Source: Aurelia coerulea (lineage: Eukaryota > Cnidaria > Scyphozoa > Semaeostomeae > Ulmaridae). From it: DNA of 64,000 bases. The notes under the pieces were generated by a model. The model searched no databases and was not told the DNA's origin. It saw only the letters and a list, made by a program, of their open reading frames with translations. Position 1 is the stretch's first letter; every line of letters begins with the position of its first letter. Location: NCBI GenBank assembly GCA_039566865.1, contig CM076954.1, forward strand, positions 5,960,001 through 6,024,000, given 5' to 3'. Positions 22,467 through 32,050 of the stretch are shown piece by piece. A program made the position numbers and the translations under genes.

Positions 22467-22684
22467 TTAAGATGAGCTTTAGTTATTGTCCCCCTCTCTT
22501 CTAGTAAATAACATTGTGGTCCCCCCTCCTACATGTCTTCCATCCCATCATTGCAGAAGAATTAATGACCGATCCTTTACTGATCATTCATTGATTTTTA
22601 GTAAATAAGTGAATTTATGTTGATTTAATGAAGCACAAATTTGATTCAATCTTGGGGGCAGTTACTTGTTTGGTCCATCCTGTA

Positions 22685-23470
22685 CCGGGTGTCCCAGAAA
22701 CCAGACACCAGAGTACAGATTTGGTTGGGTCCAGCGATATGAAGTTAGCTATAACGAATGGCTAATTACTCTCAAAATGTTCCTCGATAGTTATCTTGAA
22801 CAAATATACCTTGTTTGTTGGTGTTGGTGCTTTGAGAGCAGGAATATTCATTCTGAAAGCTCAAATTTGCTGTCATTTCCAAAGCAGAGTTTGGTGTTTT
22901 GGCCTTAGCAAATTCTTGAAGCACAGCAAATAAATGCATAATATCTTTGATAAAATGTGAACAAAACTTAGATCATGTCATATTCTGTGTGCTATATGTT
23001 GTGAAGGAGCTATAGCTTTAATTTTATCGGTCTTTCTACAGTTGTATAGGTCAGGCTTCAGCCCAGAGTTTGAGACCATTTCTGGGCTAATCTGACAAGT
23101 GGTTGCTGATTTACGGCAGAGTAAAGGGAAGAATACATGGGTGCTTCATGAAAAAACACTTCTATTTTTGCTGTTTATCGATAATAGAGAACTGTAAACT
23201 CTAATAACGAATATAGAGCAGATTTGAATACGACGCTTGAACCCTTTGTCTTAAATTATTTTGCCATTGTTGGGGAACAATAGAAGAGCTGATTTGAATC
23301 AACCATTTATTCTGCCTAGTCTCTACCGAAAATCAGCAACCACTTGCCATATTGACGCAAAAAGTCTCCTAAATTCAAACCTATTCAGGCAAACTTGCAA
23401 TACATGAAACAATTGGAGCTACCACTACTCCTCTAAAGCTGCTAATGGGACACAATTTTGGGACACCCTG
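22685..23470. mobile_element. Chimeric mariner-like MITE
   Basis: The left end CCGGGTGTCCCAG belongs to the family at 48555 and 56642. The right end TTTTGGGACACCCTG belongs to the CAGGGTGTCCC foldback family related to 10407. TA lies on both sides (22683-22684, 23471-23472). The right part, from about 22990, folds back on itself (TGACAAGTGGTTGCTGATTT near 23093 faces its inverse near 23330). This looks like two elements joined near 22985. Confidence 0.65.
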
Positions 23471-23825
23471 TAGAAATTGCAAAATTACTCCAATTCTGCG
23501 TACGTATGATTATGAGTTGCAGCTACAGGCTAGCGACAGCGATGACTAAGATGCTGCAATAAGCTCATTGAAGATTCAGCTATTCAATTGAGCATTTCTG
23601 GAGTGACTTCGCTTAAGGTAGAGGAAATTCACAATCTTTTCAAACTGCCGGTAACAGGCGGGCACAATTGATTCCTCTGCAAGTTGCACGACTGGGTCGT
23701 ATCATCAGCCCATGATATGGCTTGCTGAAAAAGGAATAGATGATGCAAGTCAAATCACTGAATTCAAAAAGCAATATAAGAGTCTACCAGGGGGACGACA
23801 GTGAACCTATGAGCCTACCGTGGTG

Positions 23826-24693
23826 GAAGCGAACGTTGGAGATGGGACATTATGCTTTGGAGGTGGGGCATTATGCTTCAAGTGGTGGATACGAACGCTA
23901 GAGGTGAGGCATTATGTCTTGGAGGTGGGGCATTGTGCTTCAAGTGGTGGATACGAACGCTAGAGGTGAGGCATTATGTCTTGGAGGCGGGGCATTATGC
24001 TGCAAGTGGTGGATACGAACGCTGGAGGTGGGGCATTATGTTTTGGAGGCGGGGCATTATGCTGCAAGTGGTGGATACGAACGCTGGAGGTGAGGCATTA
24101 TGTTTTGGCGGCGGGGCATTATGCTGCAAGTGGTGGATACGAACGCTGGAGGTGGGGCATTATGTTTTGGAGGCGGGGCATTATGCTGCAAGTGGTGGAT
24201 ACGAACGCTGGAGGTGGGGCATTATGTTTTGGAGGCGGGGCATTATGCTTCAAGTGGCGGATACGAACGCTAGAGGTGAGGCATTATGTTTTGGAGGCGG
24301 GGCATTATGCTTCAAGTGGCGGATACGAACGCTGGAGGTGAGGCATTATGTTTTGGAGGCGGGGCATTATGCTGCAAGTGGTGGATACGAACGCTGGAGG
24401 TGGGGCATTATGTTTTGGAGGCGGGGCATTATGCTGCAAGTGGTGGATACGAACGCTGGAGGTGGGGCATTATGTTTTGGAGGCGGGGCATAATGCTGCA
24501 AGTGGTGGATACCAACGCTGGAGGTGGGGCATTATGTTTTGGCGGCGGGGCATTATGCTGCAAGTGGTGGATACGAACGCTGGAGGTGGGGGATTATGGT
24601 TTGGAGGCGGGGCATTTTGCTTCAAGTGGTGGATACCAACGCTGGAGGTGGGGCATTATGGTTTGGAGGCGGGGCATTATGCTTCAAGTGGCG
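23826..24693. repeat. 62-bp minisatellite, left block
   Basis: About 14 units of 62 bp, each with GATACGAACGCTGGAGG, two GGGGCATTATG motifs and CTGCAAGTGGTG or a variant. None of the three plus-strand frames has regular stops, so long ORFs (up to 213 codons) appear in several frames at once. These are repeat artefacts and not proteins. Confidence 0.92.
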
Positions 24694-24696
24694 GAT

Positions 24697-24883
24697 TATT
24701 ATTATCAATTTCTTTATTGTTGGATTATAAATGACAAAAGATAGCTAAAAGTAATTAGCTAATTTATTCCAACTTTAAAACATTAAAATACAAATATTAC
24801 ATAAGAAAGATAGTGGATAAAATATTTACAAATCATTAAAAGTATACAGTGTAAAAGTAAAAGTAGATATCTAATAATATTCA
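24697..24883 (-). other. 3' UTR and tail of the CR1-like element
   Basis: On the minus strand the UTR ends with a stem (AGTTGGA facing ATCCAAC) enclosing an AGCTAATT...AGCT inner pair, then AATAAAGAAATTGATAATAA. A similar GTTGG/CCAAC plus TAAATAA arrangement ends the copies near 19000 and 56160. In CR1/L2 elements such 3' hairpins are what the RT recognises. Confidence 0.65.
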
Positions 24884-27800
24884 TCATAAAAAGCCCAAAT
24901 TCGGAATAAAAACGCGGCATAATTTGCATGGACAATTTTCTCCGTTCCAACTTTTTATTTTTGTTTTAAACTGACAAAGGGATTCTGAACTACGTATCGT
25001 TGGTGGTAACATTTGCCACAGCTGCGGACCTTTGAAACGGATGCTTTCTGTCCCGTTGTTGACAGATCTCACCCTAGGTTGAAAGAATTCGTTATTGTTG
25101 CGCAGATTGTAATGACTTTCATTTTCACAGAAAATTTCCTGCATGAATGAAGGGTTCAGGTCATTTCTAGTTTTGTACATTTCAGTCATAAGTAGCTGCA
25201 AGTTCTTTGTATGAATAGTAACGGCACAGTCCTTCTCTAATAGCTCACTATAAGTAGATTCGGCATCCTTATAAGTAATTCTCAAAGCCCTTTCCTGTAT
25301 TTTGTTAATTTTTTTGTTAAGCTGCCTGCTGTGAAACATCCAGATTAAAGGACAATATTGAAACTGACTGGTAATAAATGCCCTCATGAGTGTTCTTAGT
25401 TTGCTCTGATCCATGTATGGGGATATGCGAGCAAGTGCATAAAGTTTATTGCTAGCCTTTTGGCACAATTTGGAAACATGATTATCGAAGGAAAGTTTGC
25501 TATCAATTTGAACTCCGAGTAGCTTCTCTTCGGAGCTATTTACAACATCAGCATTTCCAATCCTAACAGTAACAGGGTCATCACATCTCTGCCCAAGAAC
25601 CAGAAGATGGCATTTATCTGCATTTAATTTCATAAAGTTGTCGGCAAACCATTCCAAAGCTAAACTACAGTCATTTTCAAGCCTATGAGCTATATTGTCC
25701 AGGTTCTTATCGCAGGCATAGATTGTAGTATCATCTGCATAATTACATATATCCGAGTTTTGAATGAAGAGTAGAAGATCATTAATGTATATGTTGAATA
25801 ACAGAGGCCCTAAGACTGACCCCTGAGGAACACCTCGTGTGACGCTTTTCCAAGAACTGAATGACCCATTTACTTTTACTCTTTGTTGTCTATTTGTGAG
25901 GTAATCATTAATTAGTGTTAATGCTTCGCGGGAGAAACCGTAGGCATGCAATTTTGCAATCAAAAGATCGTGTCTGATGCAATCAAATGCCTTGGACAGG
26001 TCCATCAATACAGCCCCTGCCTTGCCACCTTCATCAAGGCTAATTTTGCATTTTTCTAAGAGCCGTACGAGAGCATGCTGGGCACTGTAACCTTTTCTAA
26101 AACCACAGAGAAGTGACGATAAAAAGGGTGTAATATATGCAACTATCTGTTTGTCCATTATTCTTTCAAACAGTTTTGAGACCGTAGGCAAAACGCTGAT
26201 TGGCCGAAAGTTAGTCCTAGAGTTGGATGGTCCATTCTTGGGAAGAGATGTGACATCCGCGCACTTTAGTTCATCAGGAAAGGACGAATTTTCTATGCAT
26301 TCATTAAATATTTTCGTCAAAGGTTCTACACATACATCAGAATTGGATTTAAGAATTTTAGGAGGAATATTTTTGTGCGTTGTAGCTTTCTTAGGATTTA
26401 GATTCCTAACCTCTTTGTCAACAGTATCAGGGGTAACTTTCTGAAAATCAAAGGAACCAGCATTGTGATAGCAACCTTTGATTTTCAGAATGCTAGGATG
26501 ATTGGAAAACTTATGTACGGCATTATCAATAGGATCTGTGATTCCTTCTGTTGCATTTTCGTAATTAGAGTTTTCATTTATGCCAAGGGAATCCGTTACA
26601 GTGACGAAGAATTCGTTCATAGTTTCTGCTACCTCAACATCGTTGGAAATAATGGTTTCATCTTCAATCAAAACTATTTTATTCTTAGATTGCAATTTGT
26701 CCGAGAAAAAAGGTTTCACGGTTTTCCAGAATTTCTTATTGTCAGTGACAAGTGAGATGTCTAGGTTATTGTAATAATTTCTTTTTTCCCTTCGAAATAA
26801 CTTAACACAGGAATTTCGATGTTTGCGAAATTTGGTCCAATTCTCAGCAGTCTGATCTTTATTATATCTATTACGCAGTCTGGAACGTAACATGACTGCT
26901 TTACGTAGAGCACGAGTCATAAATGGTTTGTCATTTGCTCGTACATATTTCTTTTTTATTGGAGCATGTTTGTCTAGAACTTTATCAAAAGTAGTTTCGA
27001 AAGAGCTGTAATTCAAATCAGATGGTCCTATTTTCCCTAATTCCTCTCGTAGTTCATTCCTAAAAACAATTTCGTTAAAATTTTTGTAATTTCTATAATT
27101 AATTACAGTTGGTCCTTGTTTAGGAAAAGTGGTTTTAAGGACAGTAACAACCATTTTATGGAAATCTGACAGGCCAGTTTCAACTGTAGTAGTTTGTTGC
27201 ACGCTCCTGTTTCGGTTTGTCAATACAAGATCGATGCATCTTGGTGTATGTGATTTATAGCACGTTGGTTCCTTGACAAGATTTTTGAGACTATAAAGGT
27301 CGAGAAAATTTTTCAATTGCTCCTCAGTCTCAGTCATATTAAAATCTCCTATGAACATAAAGTTTTCATAATTTTCACTGTAGTGGTCGAGTGCACGACC
27401 CAAGTTTTCAAATAAATAATCTTGTGACTGAGTTGGTGGTCGATAAACACTAAACAGTACCCATTTCTTTTTTCTCAAGTTTATTTCGAAACTAATGCAT
27501 TCGATGCCATCGGAAAATTTGAAAGAATGTAACTGATGTGAAGGTATATCACTTCGTACATAGACCAATAAGCCACCGCCATTTGCATTTCTGTCTAAGC
27601 GAAACGGAGTTGCAAATCCCTCTATGGCAAATTGCCCCATTGGAAAGGTAGCATCAATCTTTGTCTCAGCAATCATGAGTATATCTACATTCTGTGAAGC
27701 TATTTCCCTTAGCGCATCCAGTTTATTTCTAACGGAATTTATATTAAGATATCCAATGATCACCCTATCAATGTTTCTTAGTCTCAACAATTTTAATGAA

Positions 27801-27961
27801 GATTTTGCATCTATAGCTCTATCTGTGGAGGTATCAGGCGTAGATGTTTCTACCCCTGAGATATCTGGCCCGTTATTTACATCGTCCGAAATAACATTCT
27901 CGTCTTCTAAATTATTATTTACAATACTGGGAGTTCGCGCTCTTTCTTCTCTATATGATAG
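24884..27961 (-). CDS. ORF2: apurinic-like endonuclease and reverse transcriptase
   Basis: This is a continuous frame of 1025 codons before its stop. No ATG opens it: the first 57 codons directly follow the ORF1 UGA, and residue numbers here count from the codon at 27790. The EEP endonuclease has the metal and catalytic residues in place: Asn in YLNINS (about 14-19), Glu in IAETKID (about 42), GDFN (148-151) and SDFH near 210. RT motifs follow: FRPISVLP, DLSKAFD, GVPQGSVLGPLLF and YADD (684-687). The C-terminal part has the LLGVQIDSKL and CPLIWMFHSR blocks and a Cys-rich GENCPCKLC end. The protein nicks target DNA and copies element RNA from the nick. All catalytic residues I could check are intact. 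Confidence 0.9.
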   Translation of the reverse strand, partial: LSYREERARTPSIVNNNLEDENVISDDVNNGPDISGVETSTPDTSTDRAIDAKSSLKLLRLRNIDRVIIGYLNINSVRNKLDALREIASQNVDILMIAETKIDATFPMGQFAIEGFATPFRLDRNANGGGLLVYVRSDIPSHQLHSFKFSDGIECISFEINLRKKKWVLFSVYRPPTQSQDYLFENLGRALDHYSENYENFMFIGDFNMTETEEQLKNFLDLYSLKNLVKEPTCYKSHTPRCIDLVLTNRNRSVQQTTTVETGLSDFHKMVVTVLKTTFPKQGPTVINYRNYKNFNEIVFRNELREELGKIGPSDLNYSSFETTFDKVLDKHAPIKKKYVRANDKPFMTRALRKAVMLRSRLRNRYNKDQTAENWTKFRKHRNSCVKLFRREKRNYYNNLDISLVTDNKKFWKTVKPFFSDKLQSKNKIVLIEDETIISNDVEVAETMNEFFVTVTDSLGINENSNYENATEGITDPIDNAVHKFSNHPSILKIKGCYHNAGSFDFQKVTPDTVDKEVRNLNPKKATTHKNIPPKILKSNSDVCVEPLTKIFNECIENSSFPDELKCADVTSLPKNGPSNSRTNFRPISVLPTVSKLFERIMDKQIVAYITPFLSSLLCGFRKGYSAQHALVRLLEKCKISLDEGGKAGAVLMDLSKAFDCIRHDLLIAKLHAYGFSREALTLINDYLTNRQQRVKVNGSFSSWKSVTRGVPQGSVLGPLLFNIYINDLLLFIQNSDICNYADDTTIYACDKNLDNIAHRLENDCSLALEWFADNFMKLNADKCHLLVLGQRCDDPVTVRIGNADVVNSSEEKLLGVQIDSKLSFDNHVSKLCQKASNKLYALARISPYMDQSKLRTLMRAFITSQFQYCPLIWMFHSRQLNKKINKIQERALRITYKDAESTYSELLEKDCAVTIHTKNLQLLMTEMYKTRNDLNPSFMQEIFCENESHYNLRNNNEFFQPRVRSVNNGTESIRFKGPQLWQMLPPTIRSSESLCQFKTKIKSWNGENCPCKLCRVFIPNLGFL

Positions 27962-27964
27962 TCA
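27959..27964 (-). promoter_or_regulatory. In-frame UGA-CUA stop between ORF1 and ORF2
   Basis: On the minus strand the sequence reads CAT TAT TGA CTA TCA. The ORF1 stop is the only stop codon between the GDS motif and the end of the RT frame, and ORF2 continues in the same phase. UGA followed by CUA is a known readthrough-prone context in animals and several RNA viruses. A plain nonsense mutation in a once-fused ORF is the main alternative. Confidence 0.6.
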
Positions 27965-28450
27965 ATAATGGCCTAGAGCTCTCAAAAAATTATTGGCTAG
28001 CATACGTGTCCCTTCAGAGTTTAAGTGCAAGTTACTGCGATTTAAATGGTATGCCGGTACTATGTCAGAGTTATCAATAAATGGGAGTCCTTCTCTGTTA
28101 CAATTAGCCTTCAAAATGTTATTTACTTGACTTACACGTTCATTCCATCGATCTCCTCTTGAAACTAAGCTCGATACAAATACCTCGTTTTCGTGGCTTT
28201 TGAGATTTGTTGCCAAATCGACAATTTCCTGGGCAACTTCATTTGGTGCTGTGCCACTGCTTACATCGTTGGTACCACAATGTATTACGATTTTTCTTGG
28301 GTTTTTCTTCATTGTTGGCACGGAATAACTATTCATGTCATCCAGTTTTGCACCATGAAACGCCCTTACAAAGATCTTTTCCTGGCCATTTGTTGCTTCA
28401 CTCATTTTGTAGCCTTGAATGTGCTTCACCATCGAGTCTCCAATAATTTC
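27962..28450 (-). CDS. ORF1: SGNH-hydrolase (esterase) domain, 5' truncated
   Basis: The frame enters from the minisatellite and meets IIGDSMVKH at once, the nucleophile Ser block of SGNH/GDSL hydrolases. Further on are the Gly block (RAFHGAKLDD), the HCGTNDV block with its conserved Asn, and a C-terminal LHLNSEGT block with the catalytic His. The Asp usually three residues before that His is not obvious (SNLH). Esterase domains of this kind are typical of CR1/L2 ORF1 proteins, which bind element RNA. Any N-terminal coiled coil or zinc finger is lost by truncation. It ends with the UGA discussed separately. Confidence 0.85.
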   Translation of the reverse strand, partial: EIIGDSMVKHIQGYKMSEATNGQEKIFVRAFHGAKLDDMNSYSVPTMKKNPRKIVIHCGTNDVSSGTAPNEVAQEIVDLATNLKSHENEVFVSSLVSRGDRWNERVSQVNNILKANCNREGLPFIDNSDIVPAYHLNRSNLHLNSEGTRMLANNFLRALGHY

Positions 28451-29045
28451 GATACGAACGCTGGAGGTGGGGCATTATGGTTTGGAGGCGGGGCATTATG
28501 CTTCAAGTGGCGGATACGAACGCTGGAGGTGGGGCATTATGGTTTGGAGGCGGGGCATTATGCTTCAAGTGGTGGATACCAACGCTGGAGGTGGGGCATT
28601 ATGGTTTGGAGGCGGGGCATTATGCTTCAAGTGGCGGATACGAACGCTGGAGGTGGGGCATTATGGTATGGAGGCGGGGAATTTTGCTTCAAGTGGTGGA
28701 TACGAACGCTGGAGGTGGGGCATTATGGTATGGAGGCAGGGCATTATGCTGCAAGTGGTGGATACGAACGCTGGAGGTGGGGCATTATGTTTTGGAGGCG
28801 GGGCATTATGCTTCAAGTGGCGGATACGAACGCTAGAGGTATTATGTTTTGGAGGCAGAGCATTATGCTTCAAGTGGTGGATACGAACGCTGGAGGTGGG
28901 GCATTATGCTTCAAGTGGTGGATACGAACGCTTGAGGCGGGGCATTATGTTTTGGAGGCAGGGCATTATGCTTCAAGTCGTGGATTCAAGTCGTGGATAC
29001 GAATGGATGATCAAATCCACGACTTGAACCAAAATATCCCTGACT
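28451..29045. repeat. 62-bp minisatellite, right block
   Basis: About nine units continue the array seen at 23826-24693. Late units are irregular: one shortened unit near 28836-28850 and a duplicated TTCAAGTCGTGGA near 28972. The strand then flips into the right inverted repeat of the whole structure. Confidence 0.9.
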
Positions 29046-29245
29046 TCAACGCATAATGCCCCACCTCCAACGTTTGCATCCACCATAGTAGGCGCATAGG
29101 TTCGCTGAAGTGATGGATCTCAAATCAATTTAAGGGGATTGACTCAGTGGCCCGGGATTCCACGGTCATCCAAAATATATTTAAAAAAATTGTGATAAAA
29201 ATGCAAAATTCTAATGAAGTATAGGGAATTAGATCAAAACCAATA

Positions 29246-29841
29246 CCGGGTGCGCCAAAATAAACTATGCACGTTTGGCAGGCCACAATAAATCGTACTC
29301 AGGTTAGAATATTTATGACTCAATCGTTAGCAGAAAGCCTGAATTAGATACTGGGATTTTTGCAAATTTTTCCGTTTTCAATTTCTAGAGCAAGAAGTGA
29401 GTTTCATAAACTTTTAGTTTTCGAAAACATTGAAAACGACCAAAAAACGTCGATCAAATTCTAAAGATTTAACATGAATGAACAAAGAGAATACGTTTTC
29501 AGGGGGATTTGGGGGTACAGTACGAATTCTCGTACAGCAGATTACAATTGGTCGATTTCTAAATCCCAAATCACCACGAAAAAGTTCTCTCTTTGCCCAT
29601 TCATGTCGATTCTTTGGAAAACTTGATCGATGCTTTTTGATCGTTTTCAGTGTTTTTCGAAAACTAAAATTTTAGGAAACTCGCTTTTAGCTCTAAAAAC
29701 TGAAAATGAAAAAAATTGCAAAAATCCCAGTATCTAATTTAGGCTTTCTGCTAACGATTAAGTCATAAATCTTCAAAATCGGACCTGTGTACGATTTATT
29801 GTGGCCTGCCAAATGTGCATAGTTTATTTTGGCGCACCCGG
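29246..29841. mobile_element. Foldback MITE, CCGGGTGCGCC family (copy 2)
   Basis: A 596-bp element with CCGGGTGCGCCAAAATAAAC and its inverse, and TA on both sides (29244-29245, 29842-29843). The arms match through most of their length (AACATGAATGAACAAAGAGA near 29470 faces its inverse near 29600). It is shorter than copy 1 (891 bp) because the centre differs. Confidence 0.85.
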
Positions 29842-29989
29842 TACTCTAATGAGCTATTCTTCTAAACTGACACCCAAAAGATAAAGACTATTCATGATCT
29901 TACGAAAAATGACACCCTATCGCTCATTTTCGGCCAAAAAAGTACCCAAAAAAGCACATCCCGTTCCGGTATGTATGGTAGTTACCCCC

Positions 29990-30180
29990 CCCCCGGCTCA
30001 GTGGCAGCACGCTTGACTACCAATCTCAAGGCTGGTGGTTTGAGTCATAGTGCTGGCAATCCTGCCAGCTATGGTGAGCATCGGCATTAAATCATTGGAA
30101 AAATTTTAAAGGGCATATGTCACGATAGCAGTTGGTTGAAGAAGTTAAGTTTAGAGTGGAATCCCATTGTTTCGTGACTT
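29990..30180 (+). mobile_element. Probable tRNA-derived SINE
   Basis: A polymerase III A-box-like sequence GGCTCAGTGGC (29995-30005) is followed 31 bp later by a B-box-like GGTTTGAGTCA (30037-30047). A short CTTGA/TCAAG stem lies between them. Spacing and order fit the tRNA-like head of a SINE. The anticodon arm is degenerate, so it is not a working tRNA gene. The body after 30065 has no recognised relative. It abuts a C-run from a CCCGGGGG-type MITE fragment. Confidence 0.5.
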
Positions 30181-31295
30181 CTCATTTCCGCTTCATTAAT
30201 TCTTTTTACTGCCGTAAAACCGCAGCCTCGGTCCCGTGCTTTGTGCTAAACAAAAGAGATAATTGAATTATATTAGCCAATCAGATTCACGATACATGCC
30301 TTTAGAGCTAAAAGTGTAAAATGTTATGGTCCCATTCTTTCAACTGAATTGCCCCAAGGACAATTCATGTACTTTGTCATAATTCCAGAGAGAGCATTTT
30401 TGATATCAATATTATTTTTGGCAATGCTGTTTTTTATGTTTATGAAAGGATGTAACGATAGGAAGTATCTAAAGCTTTGGAAAACGCGAAAAGGACCATA
30501 AATTCTTTAACCGAATATGACCAATGCAAGGAATACTTAACTTTGAAGGTTTACAAGATGGTACCAAGCAAAAGGCTATAGCTTTTACGGTTTACGACTT
30601 CACAATTTGATGAATATATATTTTCAAAGCAATAAAAATCTTTAAAAATTCTGATCCGCCAATGACCTGCCATTGGTAAAATCGAAACTGAAACAAATAT
30701 GATAAACTTCTACCCTGCTGGATCTATACTAAACCATTTTCCCACGTTTCTCGACGATTCTGAAAAGGATTCAAGAAAGTGAGGGGGCAAAAAATACCAG
30801 CTAAAGTTAAGCCAGACCAATGAACTAAACTAAGATACGATATATCATCGGTTCTATTTGATAATGTAGCTTTTTTTAAATGCTCGATAAATTAAACCAG
30901 AAAAAATTATGTCAGATTCTTAATGGGCGCTTGAATGTATGGAAGGTTGCAGCGATGGAACATTTAAGAGCGTTCGGCAGCATGAATGAATTTGAGGGTT
31001 GCCTCGAGTAGTTCATTATTGATGCCGATGGTTAACCTTCCGTTGCTATACAAAATAAATTTGAGAAAGACTTCATTTCCAAGAGAGGAAAAACCCATGA
31101 AGTACCAATATTGCATTTACACTATTGAGAAGATCAAATTTAGGTCCATTATAAGAATGACGAAGCAGCAAGTAATGCTTCGTATCCTTTAACCCATCAT
31201 TTGCAGGAAACAAAGGGTTGACTACATCTCTAGAGTTATGCCTAAATTTAAGAACATTTAGCTTGCTGAGTCTTTGCCACGACTCTACAAAATCG
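30181..31295. other. Unassigned DNA
   Basis: No supported gene or paired repeat. The ORF at 30986-31192 has no recognisable domain. Confidence 0.4.
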
Positions 31296-31650
31296 AATTA
31301 TTATTATTATTATCAAATTATTTATAGTTGGTATTTACAATAGCTTATATACAATAGCTAATTCAAAACTACTATCTGCAAAGGAAATCAATTACAATAA
31401 AGTCAAGAAAATAAGTTTATTTACAACGATTTACATGATTAGTTTTGGCGGAGAGATTTCCAGAGATATTGTTTCTACATGCAATTTTTGCATGTGCAAG
31501 TTTCACCCTCCCATTCTTTTATCGATCTTTTGAAGCATACAACAGATGGTGAGCTTTTTATAGAGTCAAGTAGGCTGCTCTAAAGGTCAATGAACTGGTC
31601 CCATAGGTTGTACTTTTCGCTTGTGGCAGCATTAATAGTGAACCCGATCT
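31296..31650 (-). mobile_element. CR1/L2-like retrotransposon 3' end
   Basis: On the minus strand a frame gives a SLLDSIKSS segment and then CFKRSIKEWEGETC with a terminal CTCKNC, the same Cys-rich C-terminus as ORF2 at 24884. The 3' UTR contains ACCAACTATAAATAATTTGA and ends in five AAT units. It is only a short 5'-truncated copy. Confidence 0.65.
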
Positions 31651-31955
31651 TAGATTATATGTTAGCTCTTGATGATATATCAGTGAGTGGTAGGCAAATT
31701 ACTAGTTTATATATTATATTTTCTTGGAACGGTACTAGAGTCATTCAAAGATAGATACATATTTTGGAACACAAAGTTCCAGGACATGATCAGATGCGTG
31801 TTAGTTTTTTCCAAGCACTGGATATCTTTTTCCTTAAAATTTCCGGGACAGCCGGGCGAATTACCATGTGAGTTATTTTGCTGGCTTCATTTTGCTTCAT
31901 TTATAGCTTATGGAAGTTTTCAACTCAAAATAAAATGTTAACGATTAAGATTAAG

Positions 31956-31971
31956 ATGATGATGATGATGT

Positions 31972-32006
<35 letters not shown>

Positions 32007-32050
32007 ATGATGATGATGATGATGATGATGGTGATGATCCTGATGATGAC
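31956..32050. repeat. (GAT)n microsatellite
   Basis: A nearly pure GAT/ATG trinucleotide tract with a few TTG, TTA and GTG variants. It produces a spurious Met-rich ORF. Confidence 0.9.

Larger units (their letters stand above)
24697..28450 (-). mobile_element. CR1/L2-like non-LTR retrotransposon, nearly intact
   Basis: This 3754-bp element on the minus strand contains ORF1 (esterase part), ORF2 (endonuclease and RT) and a 3' UTR ending in an AAT-type tail. It interrupts the 62-bp minisatellite: the array reads GGCGGAT at the left junction and GATACGAACG at the right, so only a 3-bp GAT overlap can be called. The 5' end is truncated at the GDS motif of the esterase. Its coding frame is far better preserved than in the other copies of the window, so this is the youngest one. 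Confidence 0.9.
23799..29107. mobile_element. Inverted-repeat-flanked minisatellite element with CR1 insertion
   Basis: The left edge CAGTGAACCTATGAGCCTAC, which continues to about 23858, recurs inverted at the right edge (about 29046-29107, ending GGTTCGCTG). Between them are two blocks of a 62-bp minisatellite and a CR1-like element. The minisatellite resembles the inner part of these inverted repeats (GGAGGTGGGGCATTATGC), so the array may be an expansion of subterminal DNA of a TIR transposon. I found no matching flanking duplication. Confidence 0.65.

Noticed and set aside
23852..24744. Long plus-strand ORFs (up to 213 codons) with GHYVLEAGHYAASGGYER-type repeats
   Set aside because: They are the 62-bp minisatellite read in several frames at once; no codon-level constraint or start context supports a protein.
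26151..27968. Plus-strand ORFs within 24.9-28.4 kb
   Set aside because: They are antisense shadows of the CR1 ORF2 and ORF1.
28193..29056. 287-codon plus-strand ORF
   Set aside because: Its first third is antisense to the CR1 ORF1 and the rest is minisatellite, so it is a fortuitous join.
29995..30060. Functional tRNA gene
   Set aside because: A- and B-box-like sequences are present, but the anticodon arm and acceptor stem do not fold properly.
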